From contig CAMUGK010000031.1 of assembly GCA_947088415.1 (NCBI GenBank), positions 1-10,166 on the forward strand: DNA of 10,166 bases, given 5' to 3'. Shown piece after piece: positions 1 through 6,165 of this stretch. The stretch is from an uncultured Bacillota bacterium (GTDB lineage Bacteria; Bacillota; Clostridia; Christensenellales; UBA1242). Positions within the stretch are counted from its first letter, which is position 1; every line of letters begins with the position of its first letter. A model generated the notes under the pieces. That model did no database searches and was not told the DNA's origin. It was given only the letters and a program-made list of their open reading frames with translations. Position numbers and translations under genes: made by a program.

Positions 1-2
1 AA

Positions 3-371
3 GAAGAACTTGAAGATTTTACTAATGAGGCAAGCCTTCAGTCAAGTCTTCAAGAACGCAATGCTGATAAAGCAGAACGTGATGTTGATGACCTATGGAA
101 AGCATACCTAATGAAAGATAAAATAGGCGAAGTTTTTGAAGGCGTTATCACTTCGGTTACTAATTATGGGCTTTTTATAGAACTAGAAAATTCTGTTGAA
201 GGACTTCTTAGAATAGAAGATTTACCACAAGATAGTTATCTGTTTTTTGAAAAACAACTTAAACTTAAAGGCTCAAAATATAGTTTTACAATAGGTGATA
301 AAATAAAAATAATTGTTCAAAATGCCAATATTTTTACAAGAAAAGTCGATTTTGGCTATAAAAACCCATAA
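3..371 (+). CDS. rnr: Ribonuclease R, C-terminal end (partial)
   Basis: The reading frame is open from base 3 and ends at TAA 369-371, so this is the 3' end of a longer gene. The first part has the RNB-domain tail typical of RNase R (an ER-x-A-x-x-AERDVDDLWKAYLM segment). Next comes an S1 RNA-binding domain with the pattern IGEVFEGVITSVTNYGLFIE and a VEGLLRIEDLP segment. RNase R is a processive 3'-5' exoribonuclease that degrades structured RNA and, in family knowledge, removes defective mRNA during tmRNA-SmpB trans-translation. That fits its position just before smpB and ssrA. The protein ends soon after the S1 domain, without the long basic tail of E. coli RNase R. The internal ATG at 111 is not a credible start because the homology continues upstream of it. 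Confidence 0.93.
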   Translation, partial: EELEDFTNEASLQSSLQERNADKAERDVDDLWKAYLMKDKIGEVFEGVITSVTNYGLFIELENSVEGLLRIEDLPQDSYLFFEKQLKLKGSKYSFTIGDKIKIIVQNANIFTRKVDFGYKNP

Positions 372-409
372 TTTTTTGAAATTTTTGCAATTTTTTTTTA
401 AAAAGGGTA

Positions 410-438
410 TTGAAAAAGTAGAAAATTGGTGTTATAAT
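410..438 (+). promoter_or_regulatory. Promoter upstream of smpB, -10 abutting the Shine-Dalgarno
   Basis: TTGAAA at 410-415 and TATAAT at 433-438 are separated by 17 bp. The -10 box is followed directly by AGGAGG at 439-444. Transcription would be expected to start near 445, so this promoter's own mRNA would lack the ribosome site and begin about 4 nt before the ATG. Confidence 0.6.
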
Positions 439-448
439 AGGAGGCGAG

Positions 449-892
449 ATGAAGATAATAACTAATAACAAAAAAGCTTATCATGATTTCTTCGTTTCAG
501 ACCTTGTTGAAGCTGGCATTGTTCTTGAGGGCAGTGAAGTTAAATCAATTAGGAGTGGTGGAATAAATATTAATGATGCTTTCATTGTTATTAAAAACCG
601 AGAAGCAATATTAAAAAATTGTTACATCAAAACCTATGATTCGACTTCGGCGTTCGCACCAGACACCAGAAGAAACAGGAAATTGCTTTTGCATAAGGAA
701 GAGCTTGGCAAACTTGAACGCAAAACTCTTGAAAAAGGATTTTCATTAATTCCTACAAAAGTCTATTTAACAAATGGACTTGTCAAGATTGAAATTGGGC
801 TTGCCAAAGGTAAAAAACTTTATGACAAAAGAGAATCTCTCAAAGATAAGGCTGTCAAAAGAGAGATTGAACGAGCCATCAAATCCAACTAA
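449..892 (+). CDS. smpB: SsrA-binding protein SmpB
   Basis: SmpB binds tmRNA, delivers it to stalled ribosomes and takes the place of the missing codon-anticodon pair. The 147-residue product shows the family throughout: an N-terminal N-x-K-A-Y-H-D-F-F stretch, the EAGIVLEGSEVKSIRSGGIN block, the LLLHKEEL segment, and a basic C-terminal tail with GLAKGKKLYDKRESLKDKAVKREI that inserts in the mRNA channel. Length is typical for low-GC Gram-positives (about 150-160). The ATG at 449 has AGGAGG at 439-444, 4 nt upstream. The gene lies between rnr and ssrA, its usual partners. No terminator is visible before or after it, so read-through from rnr and into ssrA is likely. Confidence 0.97.
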   Translation: MKIITNNKKAYHDFFVSDLVEAGIVLEGSEVKSIRSGGININDAFIVIKNREAILKNCYIKTYDSTSAFAPDTRRNRKLLLHKEELGKLERKTLEKGFSLIPTKVYLTNGLVKIEIGLAKGKKLYDKRESLKDKAVKREIERAIKSN

Positions 893-905
893 CCCTTCTT
901 TTCGT

Positions 906-1290
906 GGGGGTGTTATTGGTTTCGACGGGGAGAATAATTTCAAGCGTAAAGCGCGTGGTGAAATCGGGGCACCTAAAAAACTGATGTTAAAAATAAACGC
1001 AGACAGAAATGTTGCACCTATGGCAATGGCTGCTTAATTTAAAGTAGTTTGTCATAGTGGTTGAAAAATTTCAACCTGCTCGGTGCGGAGGTCGCTTGAC
1101 CGCAACTCGGGTATCATCAAAAGCGAAATTCTAAATAGAAGTGCCATAATATATTTAGAAAACTATAATGGCTAGTTAAAAGACCTTTGTTTATGGAGTC
1201 ACTTTTAATGAAATTAAAACATAAACTAAACGCGTAGAAAAACTTGTTTTGTCTTTTCGGACGCGGGTTCAAATCCCGCCATCTCCACCA
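906..1290 (+). ncRNA. ssrA: Transfer-messenger RNA (tmRNA)
   Basis: The one-piece tmRNA acts as tRNA-Ala and mRNA to rescue stalled ribosomes and tag the product for proteolysis. The 5' end GGGGGUG (906-912) pairs with CAUCUCC (1280-1286), followed by A and an encoded CCA (1288-1290). The conserved 5' motif GGTTTCGACGGGG follows. The T arm is GCGGG-TTCAAAT-CCCGC at 1263-1279. The likely tag frame starts at GCA 999-1001 and ends at TAA 1035-1037, giving ADRNVAPMAMAA. GC-rich hairpins near 1080-1110 fit the pseudoknot region. The 385-nt length is normal. It begins 13 nt after smpB with no recognisable promoter in between, which suggests processing from a smpB-ssrA transcript. No terminator was found after 1290. 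Confidence 0.96.
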
Positions 1291-1347
1291 GATATGGCAA
1301 AATGGTAAGTTTAAAAGCCTAAAAAACAAATTTAAGGAGTGAAATTT

Positions 1348-2475
1348 ATGGAATCTGTAATCTTAAAAGTCGTTCTTGTTCTTGGAATTGTTATCGCTGG
1401 AGGTTTCCTTTTATTCTTCATGGCAGACATTTTAATGGCAATTTTTAATGGCAAGAAAGACGAAAAAATCATTGAAGAAAATGAAAAGAAAGAAGTTGCT
1501 AAGGTTGAAAAAAATCTTGAAGACGCTGGCGTAAGCAAAGAAGAAGCTACAGCTCTTTTGAATGGTGCTGTTGTTGAAGAATATGACGTTAACGCCGAAG
1601 AAGAAAAACCAGCCGAAGAAGTTGAAGAAACTCAAGACGAAGAAGCTCAAGAAGAAGATGAAGAAGAGTCTGACGAAGATGAAGAAAGCGAAGATGACCG
1701 TGATGCTTATATTGAAGCAAGAAGAAAAGCACTTATGGAACGTCTTGCAAGAATGAATGATGATGACGAAGACGAAGAAGAAGCTTCTGACGAAGATGAA
1801 GAAGTAGAAGATGAAGAAGAGTCTGATGACGAAGAAACTGAAGAAACCGAAGAAACTCAAGAAGATGTAGTTGATCTTGATGAAGAAAGTGAAGAGTTAG
1901 AAGATAATGACACTGCAAACCAAGAACTTGAAGATGCAAGAAGAGCACTTGAAGAAGAAAGAGCAAAAACAGAGGCTTTAAAAGCTGAACTTGCTGACGC
2001 AAGAAGAAGTGTTGTTGTTCCAACTGGCGAACCTGTTTATCTTTCAGAAGAAGAATATGAGGCAAAACTTGCTGTTCTAAATGAAAGACTTAAACTTAAT
2101 GAAAAAGAACTTCGTGCTTGCAAAAAAGAATATCTTCCACTTCGTAGAGTTAAGAAAACTCTTGAAAATGATGAAAAGAAACTTCGTCGTAAAGAAGCAC
2201 TTGTTGCAAAACAAAAAGTTGTTCTCTATGGCGTAAACAACTATGCTGATATTGATGAAGAAAAAGCAAAGAAACTTGCAGAAGACCTTGACCTTCTTGA
2301 CGGTCTTAAACTTTCAGTTGAACATTGCCAAGAAGTAATGAACAAAAACCAAGAAAGATATCCACTTCTTGAAAGAATTTTCAATGTTCTTAATGAACAA
2401 AATGAAGGACTTAAAGAAGATATTGCAAGAGCTGAAAAAGAACTCAGCGAAGTTAGAGCAAAGAAAGGCAACTAA
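1348..2475 (+). CDS. Membrane-anchored, highly acidic coiled-coil protein of unknown function
   Basis: I do not recognise this 375-residue protein. Residues 4-33 form one long hydrophobic segment (LKVVLVLGIVIAGGFLLFF onward), followed by NGKKDEK. The positive-inside rule then puts the rest in the cytoplasm. Residues 82-118 and 138-187 are runs of Glu, Asp and Ser that flank a basic amphipathic helix (about 119-136, with ARRKALMERLARM). From about 190 to the end the protein is charged and helical with heptad-like spacing (190-220, 235-290, 305-375), typical of coiled coils. Only two cysteines are present, both in the helical part. The ATG at 1348 has AAGGAG at 1334-1339. An in-frame GTG at 1339 overlaps that ribosome site and is unlikely. 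Leu is mostly CTT. It may be a scaffold or divisome/envelope-associated protein, but this is a guess. Confidence 0.9.
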   Translation: MESVILKVVLVLGIVIAGGFLLFFMADILMAIFNGKKDEKIIEENEKKEVAKVEKNLEDAGVSKEEATALLNGAVVEEYDVNAEEEKPAEEVEETQDEEAQEEDEEESDEDEESEDDRDAYIEARRKALMERLARMNDDDEDEEEASDEDEEVEDEEESDDEETEETEETQEDVVDLDEESEELEDNDTANQELEDARRALEEERAKTEALKAELADARRSVVVPTGEPVYLSEEEYEAKLAVLNERLKLNEKELRACKKEYLPLRRVKKTLENDEKKLRRKEALVAKQKVVLYGVNNYADIDEEKAKKLAEDLDLLDGLKLSVEHCQEVMNKNQERYPLLERIFNVLNEQNEGLKEDIARAEKELSEVRAKKGN

Positions 2476-2505
2476 AAAATTACAGAAAATTTCATTTAAA
2501 AATAT

Positions 2506-2533
2506 AAAAAACGGACTGAAAAGTCCGTTTTTT
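2506..2533 (+). terminator. Rho-independent terminator after the acidic coiled-coil gene
   Basis: ACGGACT (2511-2517), a GAAA tetraloop, and AGTCCGT (2522-2528) form a 7-bp stem flanked by an A run and a run of six T (2528-2533). It separates the gene from the tyrS promoter. Confidence 0.9.
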
Positions 2534-2539
2534 AATTAT

Positions 2540-2570
2540 TTTTCTTTAAAGAAAAGTAAACAAAAGAATG
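2540..2570. repeat. Small palindrome-headed repeat, copy A
   Basis: TTTTCTTTAAAGAAAA (2540-2555) is a perfect 16-bp palindrome, followed by GTAAACAAAAGAA. A closely similar arrangement lies at 4836-4867 (TTTTCTTT-T-AAAGAAAA, then ATTACCAAAAGAAAA), and a weaker one at about 5033-5067. The shared palindrome plus trailing A-rich tract suggests a dispersed intergenic repeat family rather than chance, although low complexity weakens the case. Confidence 0.45.
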
Positions 2571-2621
2571 GCATTATATTACATTATTTTTTAAATTTAA
2601 AAAATAATAAAATTTATTTGC

Positions 2622-2650
2622 TTGACAAAATAAAATTTTTTGTCTATAAT
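2622..2650 (+). promoter_or_regulatory. Consensus promoter of the tyrS T-box transcript
   Basis: TTGACA at 2622-2627 and TATAAT at 2645-2650 are both perfect consensus, with a 17-bp spacer. The predicted start is near 2657, just before the first T-box helix. A strong constitutive promoter is expected where control is by attenuation. Confidence 0.9.
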
Positions 2651-2656
2651 AAAATC

Positions 2657-3067
2657 ATAAATCAAAATGGTGGAACAAACCTAGTAGAATATTTTGATGC
2701 ATTCAGAGAAAGGGTGGTTTGGTGAAAACCCTATGCTAAAAATGTTTGAATTACACTTGTTTCAAGTTTTGCGTGTTGTCTACGAATAGACATAATAAGG
2801 ATTTGTGTTCAAATTCCAATTTTCTAACATCCGCAACAACCGAAAATATTGTTTTCGGTTTTGCACCTTAATGGAGGGAGATTGGGAGGGAAACCATGAG
2901 GATAGCGAGTCAGATTGCGGAGCAATCGTGTTCGCGTTATAAATTAAATTTTGACTTGGAACAATTCAAAATTTTATTTACCGAATGGTGCCTCCACAAA
3001 TTGAATTTAGGTGGTACCACGAACAGCATGCTTCGTCCTAATAATAGGATTTTGGCATGCTTTTTTT
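2657..3067 (+). promoter_or_regulatory. T-box riboswitch (tRNA-Tyr sensing) with intrinsic terminator
   Basis: Stem I has an AGTA loop-E motif (2683-2686). The specifier loop's 3' side reads TGAATTACA, with Tyr codon TAC at 2752-2754. The flanking helices are AATATTTT (2688-2695) with AAAATGTT (2739-2746), and AACAA (2674-2678) with TTGTT (2757-2761). A distal AGAGA/GGTG region lies at about 2704-2724. The T-box sequence AGGTGGTACCACG is at 3009-3021; its TGGT matches the ACCA end expected of tRNA-Tyr. A likely antiterminator 5' strand is GGTGCCT at 2987-2993. The terminator stem is AGCATGC (3025-3031) with GCATGCT (3055-3061), an inner TCCTA/TAGGA pair and T 3061-3067. Uncharged tRNA-Tyr should favour antitermination and tyrS expression. 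At about 410 nt the leader is longer than most; extra hairpins are at 2777-2792, 2838-2860 and 2902-2940. Confidence 0.92.
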
Positions 3068-3081
3068 AAAAGGAGAAGAAA

Positions 3082-4329
3082 ATGAATAAAATAGATAGAA
3101 GTAGATTGTTTGAAACTTTGAAAGAAAGGGGGTATGTATATCAATCAACTAATGAAGATAATGTAAGAAAAATAGTAAATGGAAATCCGACTACTGTTTA
3201 TGTTGGCATTGACCCAACTGCTGATAGTTTGCATATCGGTCACTTTTTCTCACTCATGATGCTTAAATATTTTCAAGATGCAGGGCATAAATGTATTGTT
3301 TTAATAGGTGGTGCAACTGCCATGGTTGGCGACCCATCTGGACGAACAGATATGCGTCAAATGATGACTAAAGAAAAGGTGCAAAATAATCTTAATGAAG
3401 TTAAAACGTTAGTAGAACGTTTTGTCGACACTAAAGGCGAAAATCCTGCAATCATTGTTAATAATGCCGATTGGTTTAGCGGTTATGATTATGTGGATTT
3501 TATGCGAGATATTGGCAAACATTTTAATGTTAACGAAATGCTTACAAATGATGCTTATTCTCGTCGTTTGGCAGAAGGTGGGCTTACTTTCTTGGAAATG
3601 GGTTATATGCTTATGCAAGCATATGATTTTGTTTACCTTAACAAAAAATATGGTTGCAATCTTCAAATTGGTGGCTCTGATCAATGGGGTAATATGACCG
3701 CTGGGACTAAACTTTCAAGAAAAATTGCTTTTGACAAGGGCGAAACAAGCAATCTTGAAGCGTTAACTTGTCCATTACTCACAAATTCAGAAGGGCAAAA
3801 AATGGGTAAAACTGCAAAAGGTGCACTATGGGTTGCAAGAGAAAAAACCAGCGTTTTTGATTTTTATCAATATTTCTATAATGTTCAAGACAAAGATGTT
3901 TTGTCACTTTTAAAATTGTTTACACGTCTTCCACTTGATGAAATTGATGAACTTGTAAATACAGATATTATAAAAGCAAAAAAAGTTATGGCATTTGAAA
4001 TTACAAAACTTATCCATGGCGAGTGTGAAGCAAATAAGGCTGTTGCAATGGCAGAAAGTTTGTTTTCAAATGGTGGAGATAATGCGCCTGAGTTTGTTAT
4101 GTCAAAAAATGATTTTGCTAACGGAGTTAATATTTGCGACTTGTTAGTTACAACTAAACTTTGTTCATCAAAGAGTGACGCACGTCGCATGATTGAAGGC
4201 GGAGCGATCTCAATGAAAGGTGAAAAAGTAAGCGACTTTGCCTTGATTGTCACACTAAATGACTTTGAAAATAGTGGACTACTTTTGAAAAAAGGTAAGA
4301 AAAATTTTATTAAGGTTGTAATAAAATGA
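3082..4329 (+). CDS. tyrS: Tyrosyl-tRNA synthetase
   Basis: This class I synthetase activates tyrosine with ATP and charges tRNA-Tyr. The 415-residue product is full length. The HIGH signature is at residues 51-54 (DSLHIGHFFSLM). GGATAMVGDPSGR and the tyrosine-pocket stretch LQIGGSDQWGN follow. The KMSKS equivalent is KMGKT at 240-244, close to the KFGKT of Bacillus-type TyrRS. The C-terminus carries an S4-like RNA-binding domain (roughly 340-405, with SSKSDARRMIEGGAISMKG). The ATG at 3082 has AGGAG at 3071-3075. The stop is TGA, so TGA is read as stop here. The gene stands alone behind a T-box, so it is regulated by the tRNA-Tyr charging level. No clear terminator was seen after it. Confidence 0.98.
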   Translation: MNKIDRSRLFETLKERGYVYQSTNEDNVRKIVNGNPTTVYVGIDPTADSLHIGHFFSLMMLKYFQDAGHKCIVLIGGATAMVGDPSGRTDMRQMMTKEKVQNNLNEVKTLVERFVDTKGENPAIIVNNADWFSGYDYVDFMRDIGKHFNVNEMLTNDAYSRRLAEGGLTFLEMGYMLMQAYDFVYLNKKYGCNLQIGGSDQWGNMTAGTKLSRKIAFDKGETSNLEALTCPLLTNSEGQKMGKTAKGALWVAREKTSVFDFYQYFYNVQDKDVLSLLKLFTRLPLDEIDELVNTDIIKAKKVMAFEITKLIHGECEANKAVAMAESLFSNGGDNAPEFVMSKNDFANGVNICDLLVTTKLCSSKSDARRMIEGGAISMKGEKVSDFALIVTLNDFENSGLLLKKGKKNFIKVVIK

Positions 4330-4351
4330 CATGTTTTTATTAAATAAAAGC

Positions 4352-4431
4352 ATATCATCCTGAGAGAAAGTGACCGCTATATTATTTTATAAAGTTGAAA
4401 ATGATTTATAGGCACGAGAGTCGAAGGATAT
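4352..4431. repeat. Degenerate inverted-repeat element between tyrS and yigZ
   Basis: Left arm 4352-4381 (ATATCATCCTGAG, then AGTGACCGCTATA) and right arm 4404-4431 (TATAGGCACGAG, then AGTCGAAGGATAT) are imperfect inverted copies, separated by an AT-rich 22-nt insert. The CATCCTGAG ... GAAGGAT pairing resembles small palindromic elements scattered between genes in many Firmicutes. That resemblance is from memory and was not searched. Confidence 0.5.
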
Positions 4432-4466
4432 TTTCTTTTTAAATACAAGAAAAAGAGGATAAATTA

Positions 4467-4823
4467 ATGGTAAATTTTTCAAAAACCAATGAAATAATTG
4501 AGAAAAAGTCTAAGTTTTATGGTTTTTTACTTGAAAATGCTTCGCAAGAAAGTATTGCTGAATGTTTGGAGCTTTTAAGAAAAGAGCATAAAAAAGCGAC
4601 GCATATTTGTTATGCTTGTCGTCTTTCTAGTCCATTTTGTGAAAGAGCTGTTGATGATGGCGAGCCTTCAGGGACTGCGGGTAGACCTATTTTATCTGTT
4701 ATGCAAAAGCGTGACAAGCAAAATTCTTGTATATTTATTGTTCGTTATTTCGGTGGAGTCAAACTTGGTGCTGGCGGGCTTGTTCGCATTTACACCAAAG
4801 TTGCAAGCGATTTATTGAAATAA
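4467..4823 (+). CDS. YigZ/IMPACT-family protein, N-terminal domain only
   Basis: The 118 residues match the UPF0029/IMPACT domain of YigZ-type proteins. They begin with EIIEKKSKFYGFL, continue with an HKKATHICYACRL segment, and carry the hallmark VDDGEPSGTAGRPIL and IVRYFGGVKLGAGGLVRIYTK motifs. Bacterial YigZ proteins are usually about 200 residues with a second ferredoxin-like domain (DUF1949). Here the protein stops right after the first domain, and no continuation was noticed after TAA 4821-4823. It may be a natural short form or an old truncation. The biochemical role of the family is not settled; links to translation control come mainly from eukaryotic IMPACT. The ATG at 4467 has an AGAGGA ribosome site about 8 nt upstream. 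The gene is flanked by repeat-rich intergenic DNA on both sides. Confidence 0.93.
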   Translation: MVNFSKTNEIIEKKSKFYGFLLENASQESIAECLELLRKEHKKATHICYACRLSSPFCERAVDDGEPSGTAGRPILSVMQKRDKQNSCIFIVRYFGGVKLGAGGLVRIYTKVASDLLK

Positions 4824-4835
4824 TGTTTATGTAAC

Positions 4836-4867
4836 TTTTCTTTTAAAGAAAAATTACCAAAAGAAAA
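4836..4867. repeat. Small palindrome-headed repeat, copy B
   Basis: TTTTCTTT and AAAGAAAA flank one T (4836-4852), followed by ATTACCAAAAGAAAA. It mirrors copy A at 2540-2570. Both sit just downstream of a gene. Confidence 0.45.
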
Positions 4868-4870
4868 ATA

Positions 4871-4910
4871 ATTTGCGACACTTGACAAAATTTGTCTTCG
4901 CGTCGCAAAT
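4871..4910. repeat. Nested inverted repeat in the yigZ-recX gap
   Basis: ATTTGCGAC (4871-4879) and GTCGCAAAT (4902-4910) are perfect 9-bp arms. Inside them GACAAA (4884-4889) and TTTGTC (4891-4896) form a second palindrome. No T run follows, so it is not an ordinary terminator. A related small palindrome, GCAAAATTTGC, is at 4961-4971. The rest of the 4824-5078 gap is AT-rich with no gene seen. Confidence 0.6.
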
Positions 4911-5078
4911 AAACTTTACTTTTTTAGTTTTTAAAAATATAAATTTAATTTTAACGCTTTGCAAAATTTGCGAATTTATTAATCGAAGAATTAGGTTGTT
5001 GCAAATTTAAAAAGTGTTAATAGTGAAAGTTTTTTGTTTTTTTTCAAAAAAGAAAGGCAAAACAAAAAAAGGAGTGTT

Positions 5079-5702
5079 ATGCAGATAACAGAGATTGCAA
5101 AAATTGGAAAGGGTAAAAGATATCGATTGTTTGTTGATGAGAATTTTGAGGGTGTGTTCGAAGCCGAAATCTTGGCAAGATATAACCTTAAGACTGGACA
5201 AGAAATAGATGACAAATTTTTGAATTCACTAAAAATAGAGAATGGCGATTTTGCATGTTTTGATAGGGGTTTAACTCTTTTAGAACATGGCATGAAAACT
5301 CAAAAACAAGTCCAAGATTATTTAAAAACTAAAGGCTATCCTTTAAACTGTATTGAAAAAGCAGTCCAAAAACTCGGAGAATATGGCTATATCAATGATG
5401 AAAACTTTGCTAAAGAATATGTTAAACTTTATTGTCAAAAAGATGGCATAAAGAAAATAAAATTTGCATTAAAAAATAAAGGTGTTGAAGATGAGATAAT
5501 CGAGAATTCCTTGCAAAATTATTTGACTGATGAAATACAAGAAAAGACTTGTTTAAATTTAGCTAAAAAGAAGGCAAAAAATATTCAACTTGACGGGAAA
5601 GGTAAACAAAAACTTTTTGCATATCTTGCAGGAAAAGGCTTTGATTTTGAAATTATAAGAAGAGCAGTCAATTTGCTTGAAAAAGAAAATATGGGGGATT
5701 AA
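5079..5702 (+). CDS. recX: Regulatory protein RecX
   Basis: RecX modulates RecA filament activity during recombination and the SOS response. The 207-residue product has the RecX layout of short three-helix repeats. These include FACFDRGLTLLEHGMKTQ (rather than the usual R-x-x-S-x-x-EL), then QDYLKTKGYP, LGEYGYINDENFAKEYV and IKFALKNKGVEDEII, and a last repeat ending YLAGKGFDFEIIRRAV. The frame is open from an ATG at 5034, but the start chosen is ATG 5079 because AAAGGAG at 5068-5074 lies just before it and the first 15 extra residues are low-complexity Lys/Arg. It is followed by acpS after 2 nt (stop TAA 5700-5702), indicating one operon. Confidence 0.93.
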   Translation: MQITEIAKIGKGKRYRLFVDENFEGVFEAEILARYNLKTGQEIDDKFLNSLKIENGDFACFDRGLTLLEHGMKTQKQVQDYLKTKGYPLNCIEKAVQKLGEYGYINDENFAKEYVKLYCQKDGIKKIKFALKNKGVEDEIIENSLQNYLTDEIQEKTCLNLAKKKAKNIQLDGKGKQKLFAYLAGKGFDFEIIRRAVNLLEKENMGD

Positions 5703-5704
5703 TT

Positions 5705-6067
5705 ATGGTAGGAATAGACATTATCGAACTTGACAGAGTTGACACAAGCGATAGTTTTTTAAACAAAATTGCAGACAAAGAAGAAATTGATTACATTAAA
5801 AAGTCTTTTTGTAAGCAAGTGCAACATGAAAAAATTGCTTCACTCTTTTGTGTTAAAGAAGCGGTTATGAAAGCCCTTGGACTTGGCAAAAAAAGTGGAG
5901 TGACTTTTAAAGAAATTAAACTCTGCCATGAAGAAAACGGCAAACCATTTGTTCAACTTTTTGGAGTTGCGAAAGAAAAATTTGACCAAGATTTTCAAGA
6001 TAAAAATATTGCAGTTTCAATCTCTCATTCTAAAACAATTGCTACGGCAATATGTTTTATTAATTAA
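5705..6067 (+). CDS. acpS: Holo-[acyl-carrier-protein] synthase
   Basis: AcpS transfers phosphopantetheine from CoA to the serine of acyl carrier protein, activating fatty acid synthesis. The 120-residue length is normal. The metal-binding signature GIDIIELDRV places Asp at residue 5. The second signature, FCVKEAVMKALGLG, places Glu at 52 and Lys at 56. The C-terminal SISHSKTIATA segment is also typical. The ATG at 5705 follows the recX stop by 2 nt; GGGGGA at the end of recX serves as ribosome site. Translation is probably coupled to recX. A terminator follows directly. The nearby mazF recalls the Bacillus region where acpS lies near alr and the mazEF (ndoAI-ndoA) pair. Confidence 0.97.
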   Translation: MVGIDIIELDRVDTSDSFLNKIADKEEIDYIKKSFCKQVQHEKIASLFCVKEAVMKALGLGKKSGVTFKEIKLCHEENGKPFVQLFGVAKEKFDQDFQDKNIAVSISHSKTIATAICFIN

Positions 6068-6090
6068 AAGGTGGCATTGCCACCTTTTTT
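6066..6090 (+). terminator. Terminator after recX-acpS
   Basis: GGTGGC (6070-6075), loop ATT, GCCACC (6079-6084), then six T (6085-6090). The upstream A run extends the stem. It overlaps the acpS stop by two bases. Confidence 0.93.
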
Positions 6091-6165
6091 GATAGAATAA
6101 AAGTTGATAAATTTCACAAATTAACTTAAATGCTGGGGATTTAACGATAAAATTAAAGGGGAAAT

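Noticed and set aside
774..1037. An 87-codon frame running from smpB into ssrA
   Set aside because: It is smpB in another frame joined to the tmRNA tag frame. Only the last 12 codons are meaningful, as the proteolysis tag.
1079..1088. CTCGGTGC shared between tmRNA and the palindrome near 8414
   Set aside because: The match is too short, and the tmRNA copy is within its own conserved structure.
1339..1347. GTG at 1339 as start of the acidic protein
   Set aside because: It overlaps the AAGGAG ribosome site. ATG 1348 is spaced correctly from that site.
1432..2065. Long antisense frames opposite the acidic coiled-coil gene (1432-1860 and 1733-2065, minus)
   Set aside because: They are mirror images of GAA/GAC/CTT-rich codons, giving Phe/Leu-rich low-complexity products without ribosome sites.
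4612..4818. A 68-codon frame within yigZ
   Set aside because: It is a shifted frame of the strongly conserved YigZ sequence and has no ribosome site.
6104..6131. TTGATA-N16-TTAAAT as promoter of the mazF pair
   Set aside because: Both boxes are poor in a very AT-rich stretch, so I cannot distinguish it from background.
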